Part shown: one piece after another, positions 10,530-19,585 of the stretch | How positions within the stretch are numbered: position 1 is the first letter of the stretch | Layout of the letters: every line of letters starts with the position of its first letter | Assembly: GCF_947250645.1 (NCBI RefSeq) | Contig: NZ_OX366334.1 | Span: 1,302,001-1,366,000, forward strand | DNA from: Wolbachia endosymbiont (group B) of Eucosma cana | GTDB taxonomy: Bacteria > Pseudomonadota > Alphaproteobacteria > Rickettsiales > Anaplasmataceae | Length of the DNA: 64,000 nt | Direction of reading: 5' to 3' | Made by a program: the position numbers and the translations under genes | The notes under the pieces: model-generated | Databases searched by the model: none | What the model saw: only the letters and a program-made list of their open reading frames with translations | What the model was told of the DNA's origin: nothing

Positions 10530-11534
10530 CTATTTTTTCATGTTGTTTCCATCAACTTGTTCAGAATTTGACTCCTTCACTTTAGAACTTGGCTTCATTC
10601 CTTTAGCTTTATTATTCACCTCTTGTATAAAATCTTCTACTGTTTTGCTATCTGAAGTAATTGCAGCTTTTAATTCTTCTATAGAATCCTCAAGTGCTTC
10701 CTTATCACTTTCATGAGTACTGAGGCCCTTTTGTAGAAGTCTTTCCATATCCTTTTTTGAAAATTCTTTAATGTCTCCATCCTTTACTAACTTTCGTATA
10801 GCAGATCGCTGCTCTTCATTTCGGAGCATTTCTATTATTTTTACTTTATTATCAAGAATTGTTCTTTCTTCTCCATTAGCTCTAAGACCCTGTTCTGTCA
10901 AATTGCTTATTAACTTTCCAAAATTATTCTCTCTTGCTTGAATCGTAGGTAATTTATCGATCACATCTTTCACAAAACTTTTCACTGTTTTTCCGAATTT
11001 AATTGCACCTTCTTTTATCTCACCTCTATTCTGGTATATAAGATAACCAATAGCAGCTATAGCAAATAGTGCTACAAACCCTACGAATGCTGCTCCACCA
11101 ATAATTAATGCACCGGTCACTCCTCCTACTGTTAATAAACCTGCTAGTGCACCTGTTAGTGTTGTCACTGCTGCTCCACTTATCAATCCTTGAGCTAACA
11201 GTTGATTGCCTAAAGTTTCAAGCTCTTTCTCCATGCCTTCTACTTTATTTACTTGTTCAAGAAGTGTTTTTAATTGATTATTGTCTTTCTCAAGATACTC
11301 CTTTAAAATATCCATTGTGCCCTTAAAAAGACCTTCATCTTTTATCAGCCGTTCAGACACATTCTTGATGGTTGATTCATTAAAAATTTCACCGCTTTTT
11401 ATAAATTCATTTGCTTGTAATAGAGACTCCAATGCTTCCAACAAATCTTCTCTTTTACTAATGTATTTTACTACATTTTCAATGAACTCGTCCGAATTGG
11501 TTGGATTTGTTGTACCACCTTGTACCATATTCAA
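10530..11534 (-). CDS. Hypothetical membrane protein with coiled-coil flanks
   Basis: I do not recognise this 334-residue protein. Residues 1-110 are charged and helical. Residues 118-172 form a long hydrophobic, Gly/Ala-rich block, probably two membrane segments (LTGALAGLLTVGGVTGALII and FVGFVALFAIAAIGYLIYQ). Residues 175-334 are again charged and helical, ending with a Lys/Ser-rich tail. The layout (helical arms around a paired membrane hairpin) resembles the 217-residue protein at 18521 and is common among Wolbachia lineage-specific proteins. It has no cleavable signal peptide and no operon partners. Confidence 0.75.
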   Translation of the reverse strand: MNMVQGGTTNPTNSDEFIENVVKYISKREDLLEALESLLQANEFIKSGEIFNESTIKNVSERLIKDEGLFKGTMDILKEYLEKDNNQLKTLLEQVNKVEGMEKELETLGNQLLAQGLISGAAVTTLTGALAGLLTVGGVTGALIIGGAAFVGFVALFAIAAIGYLIYQNRGEIKEGAIKFGKTVKSFVKDVIDKLPTIQARENNFGKLISNLTEQGLRANGEERTILDNKVKIIEMLRNEEQRSAIRKLVKDGDIKEFSKKDMERLLQKGLSTHESDKEALEDSIEELKAAITSDSKTVEDFIQEVNNKAKGMKPSSKVKESNSEQVDGNNMKK

Positions 11535-11669
11535 TTCCTATAAATTATAAATATGCCTAATTATATATGCTAATTATTAATTATATTATAATTGACATAA
11601 AATAATTACTCCTTTCCAAATATGGAATTTGTATTACAATACCTAGATTATATGAAATCAAGGTATTTT

Positions 11670-12368
11670 ATGGGTGAGAAAAAATTAAGAGCCGCTGTGG
11701 TTTTATCAGGATGCGGCCACCTCGACGGCACAGAGGTGAGAGAAGCAGTCTTAACTCTGCTTGTGTTTGATCAGCAGGAAGTTGAAGTCACATGTTTTGC
11801 TCCTGACATTGATATTACACAAGTTATGAACCACAAAACAAAAGAAGCAGTAAAAGAAAAAAGGAATGTACTTGTAGAAGCAGCAAGAATTGCAAGAGGT
11901 GAGATAAATGATTTAAGAGAAGCTAAAGCTGAAAATTTTGACATGCTAGTCGTACCTGGTGGATATGGAGTTGCGAAAAATTTATCTGACTTAGCTGAAA
12001 ATAAAACAGTAATGCCTGAGTTTGAAAGATTAGTCTCAGAGTTCTTTGTTGCAAAAAAGCCAATAGGAACTATATGTATATCTCCAGCCATTATTGTTTT
12101 AATTTTAAATAGCAAGATAGGTAAAGAAGAAAGTAAGATTAAGGTAACTATAGGAGACGACAAAGACCAGTTGATAGAGAAGCTCGGCGGCGAACATATA
12201 ACATGCGATACAAAGCTATCAATAGAAGACGAAAAGCATAATATATTTTCCTGCTCTGCTTATATGCGTAGTGACGAAAGTACACACTCTGTATATCAAG
12301 GAATAAAACACATGATTGACAGTATGGTGAAAAAAATTAATAAAAAAACCAAACAACCATTTCTCTAA
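11670..12368 (+). CDS. elbB: DJ-1/PfpI-type glyoxalase, ElbB-like
   Basis: ElbB proteins belong to the DJ-1/PfpI glutamine-amidotransferase-like superfamily and have been linked to isoprenoid synthesis and glyoxalase activity. The product has VVLSGCGHLDGTEVREAVLT at its N-terminus, LVVPGGYGVAKNL in the middle, and the nucleophile-elbow cysteine in IGTICISPAII. The frame opens at an ATG at 11622, but that adds 16 residues not found in the family. The ATG at 11670 (GEKKLRAAVVLSG) fits better and gives 232 residues. ispH, an isoprenoid gene, lies about 500 bp downstream. Confidence 0.88.
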   Translation: MGEKKLRAAVVLSGCGHLDGTEVREAVLTLLVFDQQEVEVTCFAPDIDITQVMNHKTKEAVKEKRNVLVEAARIARGEINDLREAKAENFDMLVVPGGYGVAKNLSDLAENKTVMPEFERLVSEFFVAKKPIGTICISPAIIVLILNSKIGKEESKIKVTIGDDKDQLIEKLGGEHITCDTKLSIEDEKHNIFSCSAYMRSDESTHSVYQGIKHMIDSMVKKINKKTKQPFL

Positions 12369-12505
12369 AGTGTAGTTTCTTATACAATTAATTATGTTAT
12401 ACTTCCAGTTGCATTATTGTTGTAGCCAAAGTAATCTGTAATTGCTTATTAACGGTAAGCTATATTTAGTATGTAAGTTTAGTTCTTTTTTTTATAGATA
12501 TAAAT

Positions 12506-12814
12506 ATGTCAGATCTTTTTTATATTGAAAGTGAGTGTTGTGTAGATGGTCAGTGTGATACTTATGCAGGAGAAGTGAGTATTAATGATGTCATGTTGGG
12601 CAAGTTTAGTCTAAATTCACACAGTGGGAAAAAAGCCATGGTAAATATAGACATCGTTACATTCGATATCCATATTGCTATGGATGGCCAAGATGGAAAG
12701 ACAATAAAAAGAGACCTCAAGAGTCCTGAATTTACAATTAAAGATGACGGTTCCTGGTATATTAACAAGAGTCTTGGTAGTGATAAATTTGAAATTATAG
12801 TAAAGCAGTCATGA
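12506..12814 (+). CDS. Small hypothetical protein
   Basis: The 102-residue product is not recognised. It is acidic, rich in predicted beta strands, has no membrane segment, and has a Cys pair near the N-terminus (ESECCVDGQC). It lies alone between elbB and ispH on the same strand. Sensible composition and a normal ATG start suggest a real gene. Its function is unknown. Confidence 0.6.
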   Translation: MSDLFYIESECCVDGQCDTYAGEVSINDVMLGKFSLNSHSGKKAMVNIDIVTFDIHIAMDGQDGKTIKRDLKSPEFTIKDDGSWYINKSLGSDKFEIIVKQS

Positions 12815-12872
12815 TATGAAACATAGTGAGCGGAGCTTACTTTTTAGCAATGTTTACATACTTACTTAAAAA

Positions 12873-13799
12873 ATGGAGATTATCTTAGCTGAACCACGCG
12901 GTTTCTGTGCAGGGGTTAAAAGAGCTGTAGACATATTAGCAATCACTTTAGAGAAATACAAAAATGAACGCCAAGTTTATGTACTACACGAAATCGTTCA
13001 TAATAAGTATATAGTAGAGGACTTCAAGAAACAAGGAGTGGTTTTTGTAAGCAGCATAGAAGACATTAAAGACAATAGAGGAATATTGATCTTTAGCGCA
13101 CATGGAGTGTCGAAAAGTATAGAGGATGAGGCAAAAAGAAAGGGTGTTCAAGTGATTGATGCAACATGTCCATTAGTTAGCAAAGTACATAAAGAGGCAA
13201 AAAGGTATGAGGATAGTGGTAAAGAATTAATTCTAATTGGACATGAAAATCATCCAGAAGTTAAAGGAATTATAGGAAGAGTAAGTAATCCTATATCTCT
13301 AGTGCAAACTATGCAAGACGTATACAATTTACAAATCAAAGATCCAGATAATTTATCTTATGTAACACAAACCACGTTAAGTATTGACGATACCAAAGAA
13401 ATTATTGCTACACTGAAGCTCAGATTTCCAAGCATTACAGGCCCCGACTTAAAAGATATATGCTATGCAACACAAAATAGGCAGAACGCTGTTAAAAAAT
13501 TGGCTAAAATTACAGACGTAGTGTTAATTGTAGGAAGCAAAAACAGTTCAAATTCAAACCGTTTATTAGACCTGTGCATTTCCACAGGAAAAAGAGCCTA
13601 TTTGATTGATAATTATAAATGTATGAACAAAAATTGGTTGCAGGGCGCAGAAAAAATAGGAATTACTGCAGGTGCTTCTGCTCCTGATATATTAGTTGAT
13701 GAGCTAGTAAATTACTTAAAAATAAATATGAATACAAAAGTTTCAGTCATGCCAGATGGATTCACTGAAAATGTTCAGTTCAAGTATACTAAATGGTAA
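12873..13799 (+). CDS. ispH: 4-Hydroxy-3-methylbut-2-enyl diphosphate reductase
   Basis: IspH (LytB) catalyses the last step of the MEP isoprenoid pathway, reducing HMBPP to IPP and DMAPP with a [4Fe-4S] cluster. The 308-residue protein keeps the three cluster cysteines: C12 (EPRGFCAGV), C99 (DATCPLVSK) and C197 (CYATQNRQ). It also keeps the active-site elements HENHPEVKG and [10 protein letters not shown]. It is full length with a normal ATG. Isoprenoids are needed for quinones and undecaprenyl phosphate. Confidence 0.97.
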   Translation: MEIILAEPRGFCAGVKRAVDILAITLEKYKNERQVYVLHEIVHNKYIVEDFKKQGVVFVSSIEDIKDNRGILIFSAHGVSKSIEDEAKRKGVQVIDATCPLVSKVHKEAKRYEDSGKELILIGHENHPEVKGIIGRVSNPISLVQTMQDVYNLQIKDPDNLSYVTQTTLSIDDTKEIIATLKLRFPSITGPDLKDICYATQNRQNAVKKLAKITDVVLIVGSKNSSNSNRLLDLCISTGKRAYLIDNYKCMNKNWLQGAEKIGITAGASAPDILVDELVNYLKINMNTKVSVMPDGFTENVQFKYTKW

Positions 13800-13802
13800 T
13801 GT

Positions 13803-13890
13803 GCAACAACGTGCGTCAAATCAAGTCTTTAGCTCAATTCAATTTTCAGTCTGTTGGAGAATAAAATATCAAGCTGAGATATAATTAATC
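13803..13890 (-). pseudogene. 3'-end relic of an IS256-family transposase
   Basis: Read on the minus strand, this stretch encodes ISQLDILFSNRLKIELS followed by a stop. It is closely similar to the C-terminus of the relic at 10380-10436 (SQLDIFFPSRLKIELN), and the similarity continues a little beyond the stop. Nothing else of the element is left, so this is an isolated scar downstream of ispH. Confidence 0.6.
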
Positions 13891-14048
13891 CTCGTTTGTC
13901 AGGTTAAGTTGTGTCTAGCACAAATATAAAAAACCTTCATCATACAAAAGGGTTAATATTACTACTAATTTTATCAAAAACTTATAATATAAGTAATATT
14001 GTCATCTCATGTTTAATGAATTTCAATAAATTACCTTTTTAATTCTAG

Positions 14049-15509
14049 ATGAGTATACACTTTGTTAATATGTTTGGGTCAAAACCCAAAAGTAAGTTTA
14101 TGCTTTCTATAGGAAAAGAAGGCACAATGTTACTATATTTTAAAAATGATACTTTAAATAAAAGATATTTTGCTAAGGACAAAAATAATAAAGTTGTTTC
14201 TGACTTAATTTCATGTCTCTCATCAGATAAAAAAGCACCCTTATATCTGGTTCTCAATCACACTGATCAGAACTATTTGCTACAGTCTATCCCAAGAGTA
14301 AATAGGATTAGTGCTTATCTATCAGCAAAAACAAAAGTAGAGCATTTTGCTCATAATAACGATATAAATTCTATTCTCTTGGTCGAAAAGCCGAATAAAT
14401 TTAATCAAAACTGGTGGTATCTATTTGTTTCATCAAAAGCAAATCATTTAATAGAATATTGGTTGGACGTGTTTGTTGAAATAGGCTCTAACTTTAAAGG
14501 AATATTAATGTTTCCTATAGAACTAGTCAGTATAGCAAAAAAGATTCTACACAAAGATCCTAGTAACTGGAAAATTATAGTTGCTGCAACTAAAACAGGT
14601 GGCTATAGACAAGTGGTTCTTAAAGAGAACAAAATGATATTTACACGTTTAATACCATTTACTAATGATAATTTACCAGGAATCATTGCTGGTGAAATAT
14701 ATCAGGAAGTGAAAAATACAATTCAATCTTTAACTAAGTTTGGATTTGAAAAAAATGACCCTATCGACCTTTGCATCATAGTATCAGAAGCTATTAAATC
14801 TAGTTTATCAGTTATAAATTTTTCAGAGAATAGTGTGAACATATTGACTCCATATGAGCTAGGTAAACTATTGGTAGCAGAATTAGCTATATGCGAAAAA
14901 GATAGCTTTTGTGATACTACAATTTTGTTCCATAGCTTTAAGAATAAGCCAACAGATGTTTTTAATACAAAAGAAACTAAAGAATTTTATCTATTCAATT
15001 ACCTTTATTTAAACTCTCCTCGGATTTTTCTATACCTCCTTTTGACTTTAATTGTAATTAACACCTTTTGTTTGCGGAATTTGTATTCGAATTTTAATAT
15101 TGCTGATAATTTATCTGCAAAGCGGAGTGCTTTAAATAACAAACTAATAAAACTTAGCCAAAGCTATAATGTAAAAAAGATAGATGAAGTTTACGATTTT
15201 ATTAATATCAATAATATTTTATCAAAAATAGAGTACTCTCCTCTCACACAAGTTAAGTATGTAGAAAAGCTAAAAGTACCAGATGTAGAGCTTCAATTAT
15301 TTGAGTGGAATTATAATGAGGCAAAAAGTTATATTACCACAACTTTAAGGTTTAATTTTCAATCTGGTAAAGACATTTCTTATCAATACGAGAAACTACA
15401 GAAAAATTTAAACGATAATTTCCTTACTCATGATATTAGTATTTCTAGCTTACCTACTACTAAAGAGAAAAATCTATCTATTGATGTTGAAATAGGAGAG
15501 GCAATGTAG
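14049..15509 (+). CDS. PilM/PilN-like (GspL-like) membrane protein, tentative
   Basis: The 486-residue product is not a standard annotated family as far as I can tell. Residues 1-320 look like a cytoplasmic mixed alpha/beta domain, with a stretch (TRLIPFTNDNLPG, then AGEIYQEVKNTIQSLTKFG) that recalls the actin-like PilM/GspL fold. Residues about 330-348 are a single membrane segment (IFLYLLLTLIVINTFCL). After it comes a coiled coil (SAKRSALNNKLIKLSQSY) and a small alpha/beta C-terminal domain, as in PilN. The next two genes follow with 1-bp spacing and then a 4-bp overlap. I infer a fused PilM-PilN or GspL-type subunit; this needs structure-based confirmation. Confidence 0.6.
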   Translation: MSIHFVNMFGSKPKSKFMLSIGKEGTMLLYFKNDTLNKRYFAKDKNNKVVSDLISCLSSDKKAPLYLVLNHTDQNYLLQSIPRVNRISAYLSAKTKVEHFAHNNDINSILLVEKPNKFNQNWWYLFVSSKANHLIEYWLDVFVEIGSNFKGILMFPIELVSIAKKILHKDPSNWKIIVAATKTGGYRQVVLKENKMIFTRLIPFTNDNLPGIIAGEIYQEVKNTIQSLTKFGFEKNDPIDLCIIVSEAIKSSLSVINFSENSVNILTPYELGKLLVAELAICEKDSFCDTTILFHSFKNKPTDVFNTKETKEFYLFNYLYLNSPRIFLYLLLTLIVINTFCLRNLYSNFNIADNLSAKRSALNNKLIKLSQSYNVKKIDEVYDFININNILSKIEYSPLTQVKYVEKLKVPDVELQLFEWNYNEAKSYITTTLRFNFQSGKDISYQYEKLQKNLNDNFLTHDISISSLPTTKEKNLSIDVEIGEAM

Positions 15510-15510
15510 A

Positions 15511-16122
15511 TTGATGACTATCTCTCAACTAAAAAGAAAAGCTACAATTCAGTGCATATATTACTTATTGTTATCTATTGTATTAATAGGGTTATCAACG
15601 TGTTTTATTATCTATAACAAAAAGGTTTATAATAAAAATCAAACTGCAGCTGAGGAAATACGCTCTATTAATTTACAGATCATTGAAATTCAAAAGAAAG
15701 AAGTCGTTCTAAATAAAAACCTAGATTTATGGAAAAGAATTTCTTCTTCAAACTTACATAGTAGCAGATACATTACAAATTTAAATTTTGAGCTTAACAA
15801 GCTATATAAAAAACACTACATGTTAGAACCTGAAATATCAATTTCTATACCTGAAGAAGCTGAACTCCACAATAAAAGTGAACATACAAAAGTAATAAGA
15901 AGTGAAGTGGTTCTAAGTTTAAGCTCAATTAGCGATAAGCATATTTTTTTATTTCTACAGTCTATTCCAAATCTTCCTGGTTATGTTATGATCAGATCTC
16001 TTACCTTGAATAAGCAGAGAAATATAGATGCTAAAGTTATAAACCAGATTTTAAGTGGTAATATGATAGAGATAGTGAGAGCTAGTATAGTTTTTGATTG
16101 GTATACCATATTAAGTAGATGA
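15511..16122 (+). CDS. PilO/GspM-like bitopic protein, tentative
   Basis: The 203-residue product has a short basic N-terminus, one membrane segment at about residues 15-33 (YYLLLSIVLIGLSTCFIIY), a coiled coil at about 40-75 (NLQIIEIQKKEVVLNKNLDL) and a periplasmic domain. That domain includes ISDKHIFLFLQSIPNLPGY, which resembles the ferredoxin-like domain of PilO. The start ATG (15511, second of a close pair) is 1 bp after the preceding stop, and the stop overlaps the next ATG. Topology and gene order match pilN-pilO-pilP. Residue-level similarity is weak, so the name is an inference. Confidence 0.6.
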   Translation: MMTISQLKRKATIQCIYYLLLSIVLIGLSTCFIIYNKKVYNKNQTAAEEIRSINLQIIEIQKKEVVLNKNLDLWKRISSSNLHSSRYITNLNFELNKLYKKHYMLEPEISISIPEEAELHNKSEHTKVIRSEVVLSLSSISDKHIFLFLQSIPNLPGYVMIRSLTLNKQRNIDAKVINQILSGNMIEIVRASIVFDWYTILSR

Positions 16123-16907
16123 ATATAAAGTTGTTTTTTATTTTTACGCTGCTATTTTTTAATTTTAGTGCATATTGCAATTGCGAAGATCTTGTAGAAA
16201 ATATAGGGATTTGTAAAAAATATTCTTGCCAACAGCATATTAGTAATGAAGATTTTATTGAGCATAAAATATTAGGGTTAAATAGTGAAAATTTATGTGT
16301 ATATATAGAAAGACAAGGCAATGATGAAATGGTCTGTCATCATTCTAATGATGGAATGATTATAGAAAAGAAGTACTTAAAAAGTATTTTAAAAGTTGGA
16401 AATCAAGAAATAAATGACTTCATTGATATAGCAAATTTGCGTGCGAAGGAGTGTTTTTTTACCAACAATTATTATATAGATCGAGACGATATAATAAAAG
16501 AGGCAGCAGAGAGTACTTTATCGCAATATGGTAGCATAAAAAGCATTTTTTTTGATGAAGAGCAGGTTAATAGAATAGTTAGTGAGATGGAAAAGTTTAA
16601 CTTACAGTCTTCAGGAGTTACAGAGGAAGAAAATTTCAATTGTAAAGTAGTCAGTTTAGATTCAATTTTATACTTTTCCCCCGATACATGGAAAATATGG
16701 GTAAATGGAAAGTTGTTTATAAATACTAAGGATTTAAAAGTGCACTCAGTAACTGAAAATTATGTAACTTTTTCATGGGCTGTAAACCAAAAGATAACAA
16801 AAGAACGGATAAGCAATTCTAAAAATGTACATTTTGGACATGGAGGTATTATGTTTACGCTTTATCCAGAACAAAAATTTGATTTAGATAGTTTATCTAT
16901 TAAATAA
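16119..16907 (+). CDS. Exported PilP/GspB-like protein, tentative
   Basis: The 262-residue product has a Sec signal peptide (residues 1-20, KLFFIFTLLFFNFSAYC). Its C-terminal region contains LDSILYFSPDTWKIWVNG and then VHSVTENYVTFSW. That pattern, a strand, then W-x-V/L-W-x-N-G, then strands with a final F/L-x-W, is like the homology-region beta domain of PilP, GspC and GspB. The central part has a cysteine in KECFF and an acidic helix. The 4-bp ATGA overlap with the previous gene indicates coupled translation. It would sit in the periplasm and contact an outer-membrane secretin or the inner-membrane ring, if the analogy holds. Confidence 0.58.
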   Translation: MNIKLFFIFTLLFFNFSAYCNCEDLVENIGICKKYSCQQHISNEDFIEHKILGLNSENLCVYIERQGNDEMVCHHSNDGMIIEKKYLKSILKVGNQEINDFIDIANLRAKECFFTNNYYIDRDDIIKEAAESTLSQYGSIKSIFFDEEQVNRIVSEMEKFNLQSSGVTEEENFNCKVVSLDSILYFSPDTWKIWVNGKLFINTKDLKVHSVTENYVTFSWAVNQKITKERISNSKNVHFGHGGIMFTLYPEQKFDLDSLSIK

Positions 16908-16919
16908 TCTAATACATCT

Positions 16920-16993
16920 GCGCTTGTAGCTCAGTTGGATAGAGCGTTGCCCTCCGGAGGCAAAGGTCGTGGGTTCGAATCCCTCCAAGCGCG
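16920..16993 (+). tRNA. tRNA-Arg (anticodon CCG)
   Basis: The 74-nt cloverleaf has acceptor GCGCTTG/CAAGCGC with discriminator G, D arm AGCTCAGTTGGATAGAGC, anticodon stem TTGCC/GGCAA with loop CTCCGGA (anticodon CCG), and T loop TTCGAAT. One T-T mismatch is visible in the T stem (GTGGG against CCCTC). A run of T follows at once (GCGTTTTTAATT), probably ending the transcript. It decodes CGG. Confidence 0.94.
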
Positions 16994-17006
16994 TTTTTAA
17001 TTAAAT

Positions 17007-17035
17007 TTGACAATAATACTCTCACATAAGATAAT
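17007..17035 (+). promoter_or_regulatory. Sigma-70 type promoter for ssb
   Basis: TTGACA (17007-17012) is separated by exactly 17 bp from GATAAT (17030-17035). This is a near-perfect vegetative promoter 27 bp upstream of the ssb start codon, in the gap after tRNA-Arg. It is the clearest promoter I could see in the window. Confidence 0.7.
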
Positions 17036-17061
17036 AAAGATGTTTGTTTTAAAGCATAATT

Positions 17062-17544
17062 ATGTCTAGTGGTACTATAAATAAAGTCATATTAGTTGGT
17101 AATCTAGGAAAAGATCCTGAAATTAGGACTACACAAAATGGAAAAGAGATGGCAAGTTTTTCGATAGCCACATCTGAAAGTTGGACTGACAAATTTTCTG
17201 GTACGCGCTCTGAAAAGACAGAATGGCATAATATTGTAATTTTTAGTGAAGGATTAGTAAAAATTGTTAAGGATTTTGCGCGCAAAGGTAGTAAAGTTTA
17301 TGTTGAAGGTTCTCTGAGAACTAGAAAATGGACTGACCAAAATGGTAGCGAAAGGTATACGACAGAGGTGGTGCTATATAACTTTAATAGTGCCCTTACC
17401 CTTTTAGATTCACGAAACAGTATGTCAAACTCTGATTACAAGCCAAGTGAATACAAACAAAATGAAACAGAACAAAAAGATAAACACGGAAGTTTTGACA
17501 ACGATATAAAAGACGAACTAATCGATGATGAAATACCATTTTAA
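17062..17544 (+). CDS. ssb: Single-stranded DNA-binding protein
   Basis: SSB coats single-stranded DNA in replication, recombination and repair. The 160-residue protein has the OB fold from residue 5 ([46 protein letters not shown]). It then has a flexible linker and the conserved acidic tip ending in DDEIPF, which recruits partner proteins. It has its own promoter (17007-17035). dapA starts 9 bp after its stop and may be read from the same transcript. Confidence 0.97.
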   Translation: MSSGTINKVILVGNLGKDPEIRTTQNGKEMASFSIATSESWTDKFSGTRSEKTEWHNIVIFSEGLVKIVKDFARKGSKVYVEGSLRTRKWTDQNGSERYTTEVVLYNFNSALTLLDSRNSMSNSDYKPSEYKQNETEQKDKHGSFDNDIKDELIDDEIPF

Positions 17545-17553
17545 TAACTTCAA

Positions 17554-18441
17554 TTGAAATCTACATTTTTATGGACTGCTTGTGTTACTCCTTTTAATTG
17601 CAGTGGAGATAGTATAGATTACCAAAGCTTGCAGCGTTTACTAACAATGCAAGCTGAAGCTGAAAATGGTGTAGTGTTGCTAGGTAGCACAGGTGAAAGC
17701 TTATCACTTACTGATTCTGAAAAGCGCACATTAGTTGAATTTGTATGTGAGCTAAAATTAAATACGAAAATTATAATCGGTGTACCAGGAGTGAATCTAT
17801 ATCAGACTCTTGAATGGCTTGATTTTTGCAAGGGTATGCCTATTCATGGCTATCTAATGACAACTCCCATTTATGCAAAGCCTGGAATCATGGGGCAAAC
17901 TTTATGGTTTGAAAAGCTGCTTAAAAAAGCACATATGCCAGCCATGCTTTACAATATTCCATCAAGAGCAGGAGTGAGTCTTCACGCTGAAACTGTACGC
18001 AACTTATCCAGCCACGAAAAATTTTGGGCTATCAAAGATTCAAGTGGCACCGTTGATACTTTAACTCAGTATAAGAAAGTTGCACCAAATATTGAGGTGT
18101 TTTGTGGGGACGATAATATGATATTTGATATGGCTGCTAAGGGTGCGGCTGGTCTGGTTTCTGTTGCTGCCAATGTTTGGCCAAGTGTAGTACATGAATA
18201 TGTTAAGCAATGCATGAGCGGCAAGAACCCTCAAGCAGACAGTTGGCAACAAGCTTGCAAAGCTCTATTTACTGCCAGCAATCCAATACCTACTAAAGCA
18301 CTTTTGCATGACATTGGGCTCATAGAACACAAAACTGTCCGCCTACCACTCAGCACAGAAGATTTGCCTTCTATTGAAACATTGAGGCAAGCTAATAAAA
18401 TGATTCTTGGATGGGAAAATCAACTAGCTATGCAGGATTAG
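17554..18441 (+). CDS. dapA: 4-Hydroxy-tetrahydrodipicolinate synthase
   Basis: DapA condenses pyruvate with aspartate semialdehyde, the first committed step to diaminopimelate. The 295-residue TIM barrel shows the Schiff-base lysine K161 (AIKDSSGT), the catalytic tyrosine Y133 (LYNIPSRAG) and the substrate-binding LLGSTGESLSL. The start is a TTG at 17554, 9 bp after ssb; no ATG or GTG is placed to give the conserved N-terminus (TACVTPF). This start and the absence of a strong Shine-Dalgarno suggest modest translation, possibly coupled to ssb. Confidence 0.95.
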   Translation: MKSTFLWTACVTPFNCSGDSIDYQSLQRLLTMQAEAENGVVLLGSTGESLSLTDSEKRTLVEFVCELKLNTKIIIGVPGVNLYQTLEWLDFCKGMPIHGYLMTTPIYAKPGIMGQTLWFEKLLKKAHMPAMLYNIPSRAGVSLHAETVRNLSSHEKFWAIKDSSGTVDTLTQYKKVAPNIEVFCGDDNMIFDMAAKGAAGLVSVAANVWPSVVHEYVKQCMSGKNPQADSWQQACKALFTASNPIPTKALLHDIGLIEHKTVRLPLSTEDLPSIETLRQANKMILGWENQLAMQD

Positions 18442-18520
18442 GAATTGAGATGATAATTCAATTATACTTAACACAAAAAAATGGGCTAAATCCTCTTCAA
18501 AAACTTCTATCTATCGTCTC

Positions 18521-19174
18521 TTAAAATACTCTCCTGCACACACCCCCATCAACAATTTTCACATCACTATCAACTGAGCTACCTGGCTGTTTATTTCCTT
18601 TGTATATCTCCCCATCAACGGAACTACCTGGCTGTCTATTTCCTTCTGGAAAAAAGCACTCAATTGCTTTATCAATTAAGAAACTTAAAGGAATACAAGC
18701 AATCACACTCACTACAAAAGTTAAAGCACCTATAGCTGCTGGTGATGTAAAACCAAGAGCAACTAGTCCTGCTCCAACTCCAAAAAAAACACCAATACTA
18801 CTGATAGTATGTGCATAATTTTTAATTTTATATTCAGCGCTGTTGCTATATTCTCTCAAAATTTGTTCATGTTCTTTGGACATGCCTTCTGGTATATCGT
18901 TGAGATTTGTAGTTTTTGAGAAAAAACAAGCCTTGATTAAGCCTACTAATAACATTGCAGAACCAATGATTCCACCTGCAATGAGAGGTGGCAAGTTAAC
19001 ATAACTTAGAGCTAAACCTGCAAGAGCCCCAGTAACAGCGCCCATTCCTAGTGCTATTGTTAGTATCACTATTGTGCCTGCTGCTATAGTGTTTTCTAAA
19101 ATAAATGATAGTGCACTAACATACAAACTCGCAGCTTTTAGGGGGTAATCTCGTAATGAAAATTTATCATTCAT
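18521..19174 (-). CDS. Hypothetical multi-spanning membrane protein with C-terminal repeats
   Basis: I do not recognise this 217-residue protein. It has four hydrophobic segments in two pairs, near residues 28-55, 62-85, 122-145 and 150-170, separated by a charged stretch (EGMSKEHEQILREYSNSAEY). The last 45 residues lie outside the membrane and contain a repeated unit: GNRQPGSSVDGEIYK, then GNKQPGSSVDSDVKI. The DNA of the two units is almost identical, so the repeat is recent. A 28-codon ORF lies just upstream on the same strand. Function is unknown. Confidence 0.7.
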   Translation of the reverse strand: MNDKFSLRDYPLKAASLYVSALSFILENTIAAGTIVILTIALGMGAVTGALAGLALSYVNLPPLIAGGIIGSAMLLVGLIKACFFSKTTNLNDIPEGMSKEHEQILREYSNSAEYKIKNYAHTISSIGVFFGVGAGLVALGFTSPAAIGALTFVVSVIACIPLSFLIDKAIECFFPEGNRQPGSSVDGEIYKGNKQPGSSVDSDVKIVDGGVCRRVF

Positions 19175-19185
19175 TTTCGAAACTA

Positions 19186-19272
19186 CTATAGTTCTAGTTT
19201 TGATCCAATTTTCTTTTCTAGGTTACTTTTTGCTTGCATTGCCTGTTTTAGTTGTATTCTTGTATAGCCCAT
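19186..19272 (-). CDS. Possible 28-residue small ORF
   Basis: A short ORF (ATG at 19272, TAG at 19186-19188) has a good Shine-Dalgarno (GGGAG about 8 bp before the ATG). It encodes a basic helical peptide (GYTRIQLKQAMQAKSNLEKK). It ends 12 bp before the start of the 217-residue membrane protein gene, so it may be a leader or coupled small gene. No homologue is known to me. Confidence 0.35.
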   Translation of the reverse strand: MGYTRIQLKQAMQAKSNLEKKIGSKLEL

Positions 19273-19585
19273 AATATTTACTCCCATTTAAAATTAATAA
19301 TATAATACTAGCATTTTTAATTTATATAGTCAACTTATTAAGGAATTTTAATTGACTTTCAGCACACTTTAGCCTATATGTATGGTCCTAGAGTGTAATG
19401 GTATATAAAATATGAGAACAAAATGCCATTAAAGGAGAACTTATGATTACTGGATATATCAGAACAACAGAGACAATTCATAAAGCAATGTAAACTTTCT
19501 AATACCAATTCCCGTTACACGGGAAACAGATAGACAATAATGGAAGAAAAGCCATAATGAAATAAGTGAAATAGTTTAGGTATAA

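Noticed and set aside
13886..14048. Possible regulatory region ahead of the pilus-like cassette
   Set aside because: It is AT-rich with several TATAAT-like strings, but no -35/-10 pair with good spacing stands out, so no promoter is claimed.
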